A stretch of 64,000 bases of DNA, from NCBI RefSeq assembly GCF_016907695.1, contig NZ_JAFBCK010000001.1:7366001-7430000 (forward strand), read 5' to 3'. Both the position numbers and the translations under genes were made by a program. Below are positions 1-9,604 of this stretch, in pieces. The notes beneath the pieces are model-generated. The model was not told the DNA's origin and did no database searches. It saw only the letters and a list, made by a program, of their open reading frames with translations. Source of the DNA: Actinokineospora baliensis (GTDB lineage Bacteria > Actinomycetota > Actinomycetes > Mycobacteriales > Pseudonocardiaceae). Positions within the stretch are counted from its first letter, which is position 1. Each line of letters starts with the position of its first letter.

Positions 1-585
1 GAGGTCTAGGGCCGCTGAGCCGCTGCGGCGGATGTCTCGGACTTTGCCGAGGACTTTGGCTATGGCTGTTGCCTGGGCGCGGCGGCGGGGGGCTGAGTAG
101 GAGAAGCCGGTGGCCAGTAGGGCTACCGAGAGGTCCGCGGGGGTGGAGACGCTGAGGCGGGTGTTGTTGAGCCAGGCTCCTTCGCCTTGGGCTGCCCACC
201 AGGTTCGGCCGGATTCGGGTTCGACGACGGCGCCCGCTACGGACACTCCGTCCACCTGGGCGGCTATCGAGATCGCGTACCAGGGATAGCCGTAGAGGTA
301 GTTCACGGTTCCGTCGATGGGGTCGACGACCCAGGTGATTCCGGGACCGGGGGTGCCGCCCGCTTCCTCGCCCAGTACCGCGTCGCCGGGGCGGAGTTCG
401 GCGAGGCGGTCGCGGATCAGCTCCTCGGCGGCCTTGTCGGCGGCGGTGACCACGTCGGTGCTGGTGGTCTTGGTGTCGACGGCGGTGATGGCGGTGGGGC
501 GGGTGGTGTGGACGAGGTGGGCGGCTTCGGTGGCGATGGACACCGCGATCTCGGCTAGGTCACGCACCCGGCTATCCGACCACAT
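1..585 (-). CDS. Inositol monophosphatase family protein, C-terminus cut by window edge
   Basis: Reading the minus strand from an ATG at 585 gives 195 codons, open to the window edge. The protein carries the inositol monophosphatase signature DPIDGTVNY (metal- and phosphate-binding) preceded by the acidic motif GEEAGG, both typical of Mg2+-dependent IMPase/SuhB enzymes that remove phosphate from inositol-1-phosphate or related sugar phosphates in the cytosol. About 70-80 residues of the usual 260-270 are missing beyond the window. No strong Shine-Dalgarno sequence precedes the ATG, so the start is less certain than the family call. It is divergent from ppgK, with 56 bp between the two starts, as in several actinomycetes. 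Substrate specificity cannot be read from the sequence; histidinol-phosphatase and fructose-bisphosphatase relatives exist. Confidence 0.85.
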   Translation of the reverse strand, partial: MWSDSRVRDLAEIAVSIATEAAHLVHTTRPTAITAVDTKTTSTDVVTAADKAAEELIRDRLAELRPGDAVLGEEAGGTPGPGITWVVDPIDGTVNYLYGYPWYAISIAAQVDGVSVAGAVVEPESGRTWWAAQGEGAWLNNTRLSVSTPADLSVALLATGFSYSAPRRRAQATAIAKVLGKVRDIRRSGSAALDL

Positions 586-641
586 CAGCTGACCGGCGGC
601 TAATGTCTGGGGCCACGGACTGAATCGAGGGAGGACCGGGG

Positions 642-1403
642 ATGGGCGCAGCCCGCGGTTTCGGCGTGGACATCGGCGGATCGGGCATCAAGGGGTGCGA
701 GGTCGACCTGGAGGCGGGCGCGCTGGCGGGCGAACGGCTGCGCATCCCCACGCCGTCGCCGTCGAGCCCGGAGGCGGTCGCCGACGTCGTGGCCGAGATC
801 GTGGAGCGGTTCGGGTGGAGCGGGCCGCTGGGGGTGACGCTGCCCGCGGTGGTCAAGCGCGGGGTGGCGCACTCGGCGGCCAACATCGACAAGGCCTGGA
901 TCGGGACCGACGCCGCCGCGCTGTTCGCCAAGCGGCTGGGGCGGCCGCAGGGCGATGTCGTGGTCCTCAACGACGCCGATGCGGCCGGGATCGCCGAGAT
1001 CAACTACGGCAGGACCGACGACCGCGAGGGGGTGGTCGTGCTGCTGACCTTCGGCACCGGGATCGGCAGCGCGCTGTTCCTCGACGGCCAGCTCGTGCCC
1101 AACACCGAGTTCGGGCACCTCGAGATCGACGGGCACGACGCCGAGACCAGGGCGGCGGCCTCGGTCAAGGAGGAAGAGGACCTGTCATGGGAGGACTGGG
1201 CGCGCCGGGTCAGCCGCTACATCACCGGCCTGGAGAACCTGATCTGGCCCGATCTGATCATCGCGGGTGGCGGGGTCAGCAAGAAGGCCGACAAGTGGCT
1301 GCCGCTGCTGGACGTGCGCACCAAGGTGGTGCCCGCGCAGCTGCGCAACGACGCCGGGATCGTGGGCGCCGCGGTGGCCGCGCGCCAGGTCACCGGGGCC
1401 TGA
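642..1403 (+). CDS. ppgK: Polyphosphate glucokinase
   Basis: This 253-residue protein matches the actinobacterial polyphosphate/ATP-dependent glucokinase family of the ROK fold. It opens with the phosphate-binding motif [11 protein letters not shown], has a central VLNDADAAG segment with the catalytic aspartate, and a TFGTGIGSA loop that contacts the phosphoryl donor and glucose. The length is usual for the family (about 250-270). The reaction is glucose plus polyphosphate (or ATP) to glucose-6-phosphate in the cytosol. The ATG is preceded by a good ribosome site (GAGGGAGG, 628-635). Placement just upstream of the principal sigma-factor gene is a recurrent actinobacterial arrangement, as in mycobacteria. 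Confidence 0.93.
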   Translation: MGAARGFGVDIGGSGIKGCEVDLEAGALAGERLRIPTPSPSSPEAVADVVAEIVERFGWSGPLGVTLPAVVKRGVAHSAANIDKAWIGTDAAALFAKRLGRPQGDVVVLNDADAAGIAEINYGRTDDREGVVVLLTFGTGIGSALFLDGQLVPNTEFGHLEIDGHDAETRAAASVKEEEDLSWEDWARRVSRYITGLENLIWPDLIIAGGGVSKKADKWLPLLDVRTKVVPAQLRNDAGIVGAAVAARQVTGA

Positions 1404-1471
1404 ACGACCCCGGACGGGTCTGATCCACCCATCGCGACCTTGGCGTTTCCCGGGAACACGCCGTACGTCGC

Positions 1472-1477
1472 TACAAT
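1472..1477 (+). promoter_or_regulatory. Possible -10 box (TACAAT) upstream of sigA
   Basis: TACAAT lies 110 bp before the chosen sigA start, in the otherwise gene-free leader 1404-1586. It is a good match to the SigA -10 consensus, but no acceptable -35 box sits 16-18 bp upstream. A GGGAACA sequence at 1452-1458 could instead belong to an ECF promoter whose -10 I cannot identify. If used, the sigA mRNA would have an untranslated leader of about 100 nt. Confidence 0.25.
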
Positions 1478-1586
1478 GGAACACGGCCCACGGCGGAACA
1501 AGCCCGAGGGCTCTCCCCCGAACTCCCGGCATCGGCCTGGTCGTACCCAGGCCGCGGCCGTGATGGACTGTTGTGAAAGGGCGTAC

Positions 1587-2882
<1,296 letters not shown>

Positions 2883-2901
2883 GCCGAACCACACGGACTC
2901 C

Positions 2902-2941
2902 CCGAGGGGCCGCCAGCACACCGGTGCGGGCGGCCCCTCGG
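2902..2941 (+). terminator. Rho-independent-type terminator after sigA
   Basis: A perfect 13-bp inverted repeat (CCGAGGGGCCGCC at 2902-2914 with its complement at 2929-2941) encloses a 14-nt loop, begins 19 bp after the sigA stop codon and is followed by TCTTT. Confidence 0.85.
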
Positions 2942-3313
2942 TCTTTCGCGCACTGCGCACGGACCACCACGCGGTGTCGCCGGATCCGCGCAACCGTTCC
3001 GCTCCCGAGGCGCCTGCGGCTTTCCCTACGCCGGTCCCCGCGTTCGCCGATGGTGAACGACGTAGGGAACAACATCGGGTAACCACCACCCCACTGCCGG
3101 GAGAAGCCCAGCGTGGGGCCCGATTCGGCCAGAACTCTGGGCCATCCGGGTTAATCAGTGGCCACCCGCGCCGAGAACAGGCGCGGGAACACTGCCGGAG
3201 CCCCGAGCGTCTGTAAGAGTAGGAAGCGCGACCACGGCGGAGAGTTCGCCTCCGTGACCGCAGCCGATAAGGGCACCGGGAACACACCGGTGCCGGACGG
3301 AGGGAGAACTCCC
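2942..3313. other. Intergenic region with leader hairpin and possible ECF promoter
   Basis: Between the sigA terminator and the DUF7455 start there is no convincing gene. Two things stand out. GGGAAC at 3185-3190 is followed after 17 bp by CGTCTG at 3208-3213, a spacing and composition like stress ECF promoters. GGCACCGG at 3272-3279 pairs with CCGGTGCC at 3287-3294, making a small hairpin just before the ribosome site in the presumed 5' leader. Neither is proven; an open frame running through from 3158 into DUF7455 shows no resemblance to the family before residue Met at 3314. Confidence 0.4.
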
Positions 3314-3496
3314 ATGACGACGACGACGCTCACCCGCCAGGAGCTGACCGCCGCCGACCGGTGCGACCGGTGTGGCGCGGCCGCCCAGGTTCGCGCCGTG
3401 CTTCCCTCCGGAGGCGAGCTGCTCTTCTGCGGCCACCACGCCAGGGCCCACGAGGACCGGCTGCGCGAGATGGCCGCCGAGCTGCAGAAGGGCTGA
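3314..3496 (+). CDS. DUF7455 family small protein
   Basis: A 60-residue protein beginning MTTTTLTRQELTAADRCDRCG. The conserved core is a CDRCGAAA knuckle, a short beta-hairpin, then LLFCGHHARAH, so the Cys and His residues (C-x2-C and C-x-H-H) probably bind one zinc. This small family sits next to sigA in many actinobacteria and has no established function. ATG 3314 is chosen because an excellent GGAGGGAG ribosome site lies 7 bp upstream at 3299-3306; the longer in-frame extension to 3158 is leader. The gene is followed by a strong hairpin shared with the convergent ROK gene. Confidence 0.88.
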   Translation: MTTTTLTRQELTAADRCDRCGAAAQVRAVLPSGGELLFCGHHARAHEDRLREMAAELQKG

Positions 3497-3536
3497 TCTT
3501 CCCCAGCCACGGCCACCCCACTGACACCTACTACAC

Positions 3537-3568
3537 GAACGGGCGGGACCCTCGGGTCCCGCCCGTTC
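3537..3568. terminator. Bidirectional hairpin terminator
   Basis: A perfect 14-bp stem (GAACGGGCGGGACC at 3537-3550, complement at 3555-3568) with a 4-nt loop lies between the convergent DUF7455 and ROK genes, 6 bp from the ROK stop codon, so it can end transcripts from both sides. Confidence 0.85.
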
Positions 3569-3574
3569 GGCGTG

Positions 3575-4750
3575 TCAGACCATGTCCAGGACGGGCTCGA
3601 AGGCCAGTTCGGCGGCGCCGACCAGCTTGACGTCGACGCCCATGGTGGAGGTGATGATCCTGGTGCCGCCGATGGCCCTGCTGACCAGGCTGCGTTCGGC
3701 GATGGCGGCGGCGACCTCGGTGACGACGGTCGCGGGGAGCGCGGTGAACAGGTCGCCGAGCACGACGAGTTCGGGGCCGAAGACGTTGACGATGGTGATC
3801 AGGCCGGAGGTGAGCCAGCGGGTGAAGTCGCCGAGGGCGGCGCGGACCCGCTCGGGGTGCGCGGACAGGGCGCGCAGTTCGGCGACGACCATGCCGCGTG
3901 GGGAGTGTTCTGGCAGGTCGAGGGCGCGGCAGAGGGCGAGCTCGCCGACCTCGGTCTCCCAGCAGCCCCGGCTGCCGCAGTAGCAGGGGCGGCCGTCGGG
4001 GTTGACCACCATGTGGCCCAGTTCGCCGACGTAGCCCGCGGTGCCGCGCAGGGTCGCCCCGTCGGAGATCACCCCGCCGCCGACGCCGACGTCGGCCGAG
4101 ACGTACACCGCGTCCAGGGAGCCTCGGGCGGCGCCGCGCAGGTGTTCGGCGAGGGCGGCGATCTCGGCGTCGTTGGCCACCCGGACCGGGACGCCGAAGG
4201 CCGCGGTGAGCCGGTCGCCCAACGGGACCCCGGTCCACTTCAGGTTCGGCGCCTCGTGCACGTACCCGTCGCCGCGGCGGACCACGCCGGGCACCGACAC
4301 CCCGCCCGCGATCATCGCGACGCCGAGCTCCTCGGCGAGCAGCCGGGTGGACTCGATGATCCGGGTGATGATCTCCGCGGGTTCGGCGGCCCGGCCGCGC
4401 AGGTTCCAGCTGTCGCGGCCGAGCATCTGCCCGCCGAGGCCGACCAGGGCGATGGCGACCTGCTCGACCCGGATGTCCACCGCCAGCACCACCGCGGCCA
4501 GCGGCTGGGGCAGCACCAGCAGCGACGGGCGGCCTGCCCCCGACCGCGCGCGGGGGACGCGTTCCTCGACGATCCCGGATTCGGCGAGCCCGTCGACCAG
4601 GGCCTTGATGGTGCTGCGGTTGAGGCCGAGCTCGGTGGCGAGCGCGGCGCGCGTGCACGGACCGCCGACGTGCAGCCTGCGCAGCAGCGCGGTGCGGTTG
4701 TGCCTGCGCACCTCGTCGGGACGCGCGCCCGCCGTGGGTGTGCTGGTCAC
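3575..4750 (-). CDS. ROK family transcriptional regulator
   Basis: A 391-residue NagC/XylR-type repressor. The N-terminal winged helix (about residues 15-75; RAALATELGLNRSTIKALVDGL) is followed by the sugar-kinase-like ROK domain, with a VANDAEIAALAEH segment and the zinc-binding ROK signature CYCGSRGCWE around residue 260. Such proteins repress sugar-uptake operons and release DNA when the cognate sugar or sugar phosphate binds. The gene is the last of a minus-strand operon, 13 bp after the permease gene, so it probably controls the ABC transporter upstream. Its best candidate operator in the window is the perfect palindrome at 8242-8260 ahead of the binding-protein gene. The inducing sugar cannot be read from sequence. 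Confidence 0.92.
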   Translation of the reverse strand: MTSTPTAGARPDEVRRHNRTALLRRLHVGGPCTRAALATELGLNRSTIKALVDGLAESGIVEERVPRARSGAGRPSLLVLPQPLAAVVLAVDIRVEQVAIALVGLGGQMLGRDSWNLRGRAAEPAEIITRIIESTRLLAEELGVAMIAGGVSVPGVVRRGDGYVHEAPNLKWTGVPLGDRLTAAFGVPVRVANDAEIAALAEHLRGAARGSLDAVYVSADVGVGGGVISDGATLRGTAGYVGELGHMVVNPDGRPCYCGSRGCWETEVGELALCRALDLPEHSPRGMVVAELRALSAHPERVRAALGDFTRWLTSGLITIVNVFGPELVVLGDLFTALPATVVTEVAAAIAERSLVSRAIGGTRIITSTMGVDVKLVGAAELAFEPVLDMV

Positions 4751-4763
4751 CTGCTCGCCCCTC

Positions 4764-6179
4764 CTACGCGCTCACCGCCGCCCGCCGCCGAGACAGCGCG
4801 TCGACGGTCGCCGCGAGCAACAGTACGAGGCCGGTGATGATGTTCACCACGGCGGCGGGCTGCTTGAGCAGGCCCAACCCGTTCTCCACGACGGCGAGCA
4901 CCAGACCGCCGACCACCGCGTGGAAGACCTTGCCGCGCCCGCCGAACAGCGAGGTGCCGCCGATGACCGCCGCCCCCACGGCGAACAGCAGGGTATTGAG
5001 GCCACCGGCCTGCGGGTCGACCGACCCCACCTTGGAGGAGTAGACGATCGCGCCGAGGGCGGCGGTCGAGGAGGCCACGACGAACACGCTGGCCCGGATC
5101 CTGGCGACGTTGATGCCCGCGCGCCTGGCCGCCTCGGCGTTGCCGCCGACGGCGTAGATGTGCCTGCCGTAGCGGGTGCGGTTGAGCACGTAGGTGCCCG
5201 CGACCAGCAGCACCAGCACGATCGGCACCACGTAGGGCACGCCCTGGATGACGATGAAGTCGTTGGGCGAACGGTTGAGGGTGAGCGCGTAGGTGGCCGG
5301 GATGGCGAGGACCGCCACGGCGGCGATCTTGGCGACCACGATCGGTGTCGGCGCGGTGACCAGGCCCCGGTTGAGCCTGCTCAGGTGCTCGCCGAGCACG
5401 ACGAGGGCGTACCCGCCGACCGCGACCCCGCACAGCACCCAGCTGCCCGCGACCGACATGTTGCCGTTGGCCACGGCGAACAGCACCGGCTGGGTGCCGA
5501 TGCCGAACACGCCGCCGTCGCCGATGAACTGCAGGATCACACCCTGCCAGGTGATGAACAGCGCCAGCGTCACCACGAACGAGGGCATGCCGATCTTGGA
5601 CACCAGGAAGCCGGTGATCACGCCGATCGCGGCGCCGACGCAGACCGCGAGCAGCATCTCCAGCCACGGGTTGGGGGCGGCCCCCGACAACGCGATGCCC
5701 ACGGCCACCAGGGCCAGGACCGAGCCTGCCCAGATCCGCATGAGCAGGGCCAGCGCCGCGGCGACGACCAGGCCGCCGACGAAGACGTAGAAGACGGTGT
5801 TGCCCATGCCGCCGAGCAGGTTGCCCGCGCGGACGTAGTGCATGGCCATCACCGCCGCGCACACCCCGGAGGCGGTGCCCGCCGACAGGTCGATCTCGCC
5901 GAGCAGCAGGACGAACACCAGCCCCATGGCGATGATCATCTTGCCCGCGCCCTGCGCGAGCAGGTTGGCGGTGTTGTCCAGGGTCATGAACCCGTCCGAC
6001 AGCGCCCAGAACACCACCACCAGGGCGGTGAGGCCGAGCACGGCGGGCAGCGACCCGAGGTCGCCGCCGCGCAGCCGGGCCGCGTAGTCGCGCACGGCCT
6101 CGCCGGTGGACTGCGCCGTGGTGTCGATGCCGAAGTCGGCGATGGCCCCCTCGGTTCGGGGGGAGGCGGTACCGGTCAT
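4764..6179 (-). CDS. Sugar ABC transporter permease (XylH/RbsC type)
   Basis: A 471-residue hydrophobic protein of the branched-chain/monosaccharide permease family (BPD_transp_2). About ten or more membrane segments follow a 50-residue cytosolic N-terminus, and the family loop LLLGEIDLSAGT near residue 95 is typical of xylose/ribose permeases. The C-terminal loop with GGTSLFGGRGK is also characteristic. The length (long N-terminus, 470 aa) resembles XylH-like proteins more than RbsC (about 320 aa). It lies 37 bp after the ATPase gene and 13 bp before the ROK repressor, so it forms the membrane channel of the same importer. Substrate is probably a pentose or similar monosaccharide; this is inference from family. 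Confidence 0.92.
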   Translation of the reverse strand: MTGTASPRTEGAIADFGIDTTAQSTGEAVRDYAARLRGGDLGSLPAVLGLTALVVVFWALSDGFMTLDNTANLLAQGAGKMIIAMGLVFVLLLGEIDLSAGTASGVCAAVMAMHYVRAGNLLGGMGNTVFYVFVGGLVVAAALALLMRIWAGSVLALVAVGIALSGAAPNPWLEMLLAVCVGAAIGVITGFLVSKIGMPSFVVTLALFITWQGVILQFIGDGGVFGIGTQPVLFAVANGNMSVAGSWVLCGVAVGGYALVVLGEHLSRLNRGLVTAPTPIVVAKIAAVAVLAIPATYALTLNRSPNDFIVIQGVPYVVPIVLVLLVAGTYVLNRTRYGRHIYAVGGNAEAARRAGINVARIRASVFVVASSTAALGAIVYSSKVGSVDPQAGGLNTLLFAVGAAVIGGTSLFGGRGKVFHAVVGGLVLAVVENGLGLLKQPAAVVNIITGLVLLLAATVDALSRRRAAVSA

Positions 6180-6216
6180 GGTGTCCTCGCTCGGGCTCTG
6201 CGATCGGGTGGGGCGC

Positions 6217-6990
6217 TCAGACGGTGGCGCTCTCGGGGCGGGCCAGGCCGAGGTCGCCGGAGCGGCCCGCGGTGATGAGCTCGACGACCTGGGCGTGGGT
6301 GACGTCGCGGGTGGCGACCTCGGCGACCATCCGCCCCAGGTAGAGGGTGGCGATGCGGTCGGCGACGGAGAACACGTCGGCCATGTTGTGGCTGATCAGC
6401 ACCACCCCGAGGCCCTGCTCGGCCAGCCTGCGCACCAGGTCGAGCACCTGCCTGGTCTGCGCGACGCCCAGCGCGGCGGTGGGTTCGTCGAGCAGCACGA
6501 CCTTGCTCTCCCACAGCACCGCCTTGGCGATGGCCACGGTCTGCCGCTGCCCGCCCGAGAGCGACGAGACCGGGGTGCGCACCGACTTGACCGTGCGCAC
6601 CGACAACGACGCCAGGGTTTCCCGCGCCGCCTGCTCCATCGCGGCCTCGTCGAGCAGCCAGCCGCTGCCGCGTTCGCGGCCGAGGAACATGTTCTGCACG
6701 ATGTCGAGGTTGTCGGCCAGCGCGAGGTCCTGGTAGACGACCTCGATGCCCAGGTCGGCGGCGTCGCGCGGACCGGAGATGGTGACCCGTTCGCCGTTGA
6801 AGTGCACGGCTCCCGAGTCCATCGGGTGGATGCCCGCGACGCACTTGACCAAAGTGGACTTACCGGCGCCGTTGTCGCCCACCAGCGCGGTGACCTCGCC
6901 CGCGCGGACGGTGAAGTCGACGTCGTGCAACACGTGGACCGGGCCGAAGCTCTTGTTGAGCCCGGTCAGTTCCAGGATCGGTTCGCTCAT
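6217..6990 (-). CDS. Sugar ABC transporter ATP-binding protein
   Basis: A 257-residue single-domain ATPase powering the monosaccharide importer. It has Walker A GDNGAGKST (about residues 38-46), the signature LSGGQRQTVAIAKA, Walker B VVLLDEPTAAL and the switch histidine in LISHN. Ribose/xylose ATPases are often double-domain proteins of about 500 residues; this one has only one domain, as in the FrcA/XylG-like single type, so it should act as a homodimer. The ATG has a GGGAGAA ribosome site. It follows the binding-protein gene after a 66-bp gap that contains a 13-bp-stem hairpin, which probably lowers its expression relative to the binding protein. Confidence 0.93.
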   Translation of the reverse strand: MSEPILELTGLNKSFGPVHVLHDVDFTVRAGEVTALVGDNGAGKSTLVKCVAGIHPMDSGAVHFNGERVTISGPRDAADLGIEVVYQDLALADNLDIVQNMFLGRERGSGWLLDEAAMEQAARETLASLSVRTVKSVRTPVSSLSGGQRQTVAIAKAVLWESKVVLLDEPTAALGVAQTRQVLDLVRRLAEQGLGVVLISHNMADVFSVADRIATLYLGRMVAEVATRDVTHAQVVELITAGRSGDLGLARPESATV

Positions 6991-7014
6991 GGCGGTTCTC
7001 CCAGGAGGGGGTCG

Positions 7015-7048
7015 CGCCCGCCCGCGGTGTCCGAGCCGCGGGCGGGCG
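7015..7048 (-). terminator. Intra-operon hairpin between binding-protein and ATPase genes
   Basis: A perfect 13-bp inverted repeat (CGCCCGCCCGCGG at 7015-7027, complement at 7036-7048) with an 8-nt loop lies 8 bp after the binding-protein stop. No U-tract follows, so it may be an mRNA-stabilising structure or partial terminator, a common way for ABC operons to make more binding protein than membrane parts. Confidence 0.7.
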
Positions 7049-7056
7049 GCGAGTCG

Positions 7057-8178
7057 TCAGCTGATGCCCAGTTGCGAGCAGACCGCGGCGAGGTCGCCCC
7101 CGCAGATCTCGCTCGCCTTGACGTAGCCCTGCTCCACCACGGTCTTGACGTTGTCCTTGGTGGTCAGCTGCGGTTCCAGCAGCAGCGACTTGACCTTGCG
7201 GTTGCCCTTGGGGTCGTCGCTGGTGCCGTTGGCGATCTGGTCCGCGGCGGCGGTGTCGCCCTTGGCCAGCGCGGCGGCGAGCTTGGCGGTCGCCTCCGCC
7301 TCGTCCTTGATCGGCTTGAACACGGTCATGTACTGGTCGCCGCGCAGCACGGCCATCAGCCCGTCGGGGGTGGCGTCCTGGCCGGTGACCGGGACCTTGC
7401 CGTTGAGCCCGTTCTTGCGCAGCACGGTGATCACCGCGCCCGCGAGGCCGTCGTTGGCGGCAACGACACCGTCGACCTTGCCGCCGTTGGCGGTGAGGAT
7501 CTGCTCGAAGGTGACGCCGCCCTTCTGGTTGTCCCAGCCGTCGATCGCCTGGGAGCGCACCAGCTTGAGCGTGCCAGCGTCGTAGAGCGGCTTGAGCACG
7601 TTCTGCTGCCCGTTGTGGAACAGCGTGGCGTTGTTGTCGGTCGGCGCGCCCTCGATCTCGATGACCTGGGCGCCCGGCTTGGCCTTCAGCGCGTCGGCCA
7701 ACCCCTGCCCCTGCAGTTCGCCGACCTTCACGTTGTCGAAGGAGACGTAGTAGTCGGAGCTGCCGCCGAGGTTGAGCCGGTCGTAGTCGATGGTCGGGAT
7801 GCCGCGGGCCTTGGCCTTCGCCGCGACCGAGGAGCCGACCTCGCTGTTGATGGCGGCGATCACCAGGACCTTGACCCCCTGGCTGATCATGCCGTCGGCC
7901 AGGGTGGTGAACTTCTGCACGTCGCCCTGCGCGTTCTGCACGTCGGCGTCGAGGCCCTGGGCCTTCATCGCCGCCTCGATCATGGGCTTGTCGAAGCCCT
8001 CCCAGCGCGCCGAGGTGGCCGTCTCCGGGAGGATCACGCCGACCTTGACGCCGCCGCTGGGCGCCTCGGTGGTGGTGCCGGAGGAGCCCCCCGACGCCGG
8101 GGGCGTCGCCTGGTTGGCACCGCAGGCCACCAGCGAGAGCGCACAGACGGTAACCGTCGCCAGTTTTGTCAACCGCAT
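7057..8178 (-). CDS. Sugar-binding lipoprotein of ABC transporter
   Basis: A 373-residue periplasmic-binding-protein fold of the ribose/xylose/galactose family (Peripla_BP_4). The start at 8178 gives a lipoprotein signal peptide with lipobox LVACG near residue 18, so the protein is anchored on the outer face of the membrane. The linker is Pro/Ser/Gly/Thr-rich, followed by the binding domain with typical motifs such as VLVIAAINSEVG and VAANDGLAGAVITVLR. The GGAAGGGA ribosome site fixes the start; codons further upstream read through a palindromic operator region and are not coding. It is the first gene of a four-gene operon with ATPase, permease and ROK repressor, and presumably captures the sugar that induces the operon. 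Confidence 0.93.
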   Translation of the reverse strand: MRLTKLATVTVCALSLVACGANQATPPASGGSSGTTTEAPSGGVKVGVILPETATSARWEGFDKPMIEAAMKAQGLDADVQNAQGDVQKFTTLADGMISQGVKVLVIAAINSEVGSSVAAKAKARGIPTIDYDRLNLGGSSDYYVSFDNVKVGELQGQGLADALKAKPGAQVIEIEGAPTDNNATLFHNGQQNVLKPLYDAGTLKLVRSQAIDGWDNQKGGVTFEQILTANGGKVDGVVAANDGLAGAVITVLRKNGLNGKVPVTGQDATPDGLMAVLRGDQYMTVFKPIKDEAEATAKLAAALAKGDTAAADQIANGTSDDPKGNRKVKSLLLEPQLTTKDNVKTVVEQGYVKASEICGGDLAAVCSQLGIS

Positions 8179-8241
8179 CGAAGAGTCCCTTCCGCGATCG
8201 TGACGCACCACCTGGGCCCGGGCGGCTTTCGTCCAAGGGGA

Positions 8242-8260
8242 ATGTTGTGCGGCACAACAT
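8242..8260. promoter_or_regulatory. Perfect 19-bp palindrome, candidate ROK operator
   Basis: ATGTTGTG-CGG-CACAACAT, an exact inverted repeat with an odd 3-bp centre, lies 64 bp before the binding-protein start codon. TATGTT, which overlaps its end on the minus strand, fits a TANNNT -10 box, so a bound repressor would block the promoter. The only local regulator is the operon-encoded ROK protein. The rest of 8179-8455 holds no gene that I can see. Confidence 0.6.
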
Positions 8261-8455
8261 ATGCCCGCGCAGCAGTGAGCGAAAGCACACTGTTTCGATT
8301 CAGACCCGCTTGCCTGGACACGATCCGGTAACGGACGTAACCCCTGGGACACCCGTGGGCCATCTGCGGGGTGGGCAGACGCCATCGTCGAACCCGCGAG
8401 TAGCAGCGGTTCGACGCTCCAGCGCTCAGATCTCGATCATCACCCTGAGTGCTCG

Positions 8456-9235
8456 CTAGTCGAAGATCCCGCGCGGCGCGGCGACCTGGCGCAGCCAGCC
8501 CTCGAGCTGGCGCTCCCAGGGGGCGTTGATGTCGCGGACCGCGAACGAGCCGAGGAACGACTGGGCGCGGCCGCCGAGGCCGCCGCCCTTGGCGACGCGG
8601 ACCTGCTTGACCACGTCCAGCACCACCCGCAGCTCCTGCGGTCCGGCGAGGAAGGTCAGCGCGACCGACTGGAGGCCGGAGGCGGCAGGCGCGTCGAAGG
8701 TGATCTCCTGGAAGAACGGGAGCTGCTGGTCGACGCCGTCGAGGCGGTCGCGCTCGAGGTTGGCCGAGCGGAAGGTGTAGCCGAGCCTGCTCATCGCGTC
8801 GAGCACGCGGTGCTGGGCGGGCAGCGGCTCGATCGCCACCGCGTCCACGTCCTGGGCGTCGACCACCGAGCCCGCCAGGTCCAGGGTGGTCTGCAGGCCG
8901 ACCGCCATGCCGACCAGGTGCTTGCCCAGCACCGAGGTGATCGGGGTCTCCCACGGCATCCGCACCTCGAACGGCACGGTGACCCGGCTGCCCGCGCGGA
9001 CCAGCTCCCGGCCCGCCAGGTGCACCTGCTGCACCGGCAGGTCCCGCGGCCCGTCGGGGGTGTCGACCCTGGCCAACAGCGCCACCCCGAGCGCCTCCAC
9101 CTGCTGGTCGACGCTGCCGCCGAGCAGGTGGACCTCCCCGCGCAGCGCACCCCCCGGGCGAGTCGCCCGGTCGAGGATCTGGGCGTCGACCTTCGCGCCA
9201 CCGGCGCCGAACCCCGCGAGGACCTTCTGGAACAT
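8456..9235 (-). CDS. Spo0M-like (arrestin-fold) sporulation-control family protein
   Basis: A 259-residue protein starting MFQKVLAGFGAGGAKVDAQI, the usual opening of the SpoOM/Spo0M family, which folds as two beta-sandwich arrestin-like domains. The first half has the GGxxRGEVHLLGG-type strand pair, the second half the GYTFRSANLE and FFQEITFD segments. In Bacillus, Spo0M affects entry into sporulation and interacts with cell-division and cytoskeleton proteins; in actinomycetes the role is unclear. The length is normal (about 250-260). Start 9235 is chosen because the family begins there and AGGA lies upstream; an extension to 9316 would overlap the divergent DUF3039 gene. It ends 277 bp from the sugar-transport operon and is probably monocistronic. 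Confidence 0.85.
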   Translation of the reverse strand: MFQKVLAGFGAGGAKVDAQILDRATRPGGALRGEVHLLGGSVDQQVEALGVALLARVDTPDGPRDLPVQQVHLAGRELVRAGSRVTVPFEVRMPWETPITSVLGKHLVGMAVGLQTTLDLAGSVVDAQDVDAVAIEPLPAQHRVLDAMSRLGYTFRSANLERDRLDGVDQQLPFFQEITFDAPAASGLQSVALTFLAGPQELRVVLDVVKQVRVAKGGGLGGRAQSFLGSFAVRDINAPWERQLEGWLRQVAAPRGIFD

Positions 9236-9306
9236 GCGCGCATCCTGCCAGGACCGACCCGCCAGCGGCAGCGGTTCCCGCCCGCACCAGGTGTCAGAAT
9301 GGAGCC

Positions 9307-9549
9307 GTGAGCGCACCCACCCAGACCCGCCCCGACGTCGACACCCGTCCCGAGGGCACCGAGACCACGGGCGACGACACGCCCAAGATGTTCCACTACG
9401 TCCGGAAGAACAAGATCGTCGAGAGCGCCGTCATGGGCAACATGGTCGTCGCCCTCTGCGGTGAGGTCTTCCCGGTCACCAAGTCCCCCAAGCCCGGCTC
9501 CCCGGTCTGCCCCGACTGCAAGAAGATCTACGACTCCATGAAGGACTGA
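9307..9549 (+). CDS. DUF3039 family protein
   Basis: An 80-residue protein of the actinobacterial DUF3039 family. After a 28-residue polar N-terminus comes the conserved core FHYVRKNKIVESAVMG, then ALCGEVF and CPDCKKIYD. The three cysteines (one CG and one CPDC) suggest a small zinc-ribbon half. The start codon is GTG at 9307. The family is widely conserved as a single copy in actinobacteria, is often found near helicase genes (here a DEAD-like helicase lies 4.7 kb away), and has no assigned function. It is divergent from the Spo0M gene with 71 bp between starts. Confidence 0.88.
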   Translation: MSAPTQTRPDVDTRPEGTETTGDDTPKMFHYVRKNKIVESAVMGNMVVALCGEVFPVTKSPKPGSPVCPDCKKIYDSMKD

Positions 9550-9604
9550 CTTCCCGGACTTGCCCACAACCCCCCAACCCATCCACAGCCCCGCCAAGCC
9601 CCCC

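Noticed and set aside
1440..1586. N-terminal extension of SigA from an upstream ATG
   Set aside because: The 49 extra residues do not resemble other SigA proteins, while GTG 1587 has a ribosome site and gives the usual start. The extension also overlaps the probable promoter.
4041..6275. Very long open frame antisense to the permease gene (and similar ones at 6106-8331 and 41758-43983)
   Set aside because: High-GC DNA gives long open frames opposite real genes. The translations are low-complexity, rich in Arg/Gly/Asp/His with no family match, and the sense strand encodes well conserved proteins.
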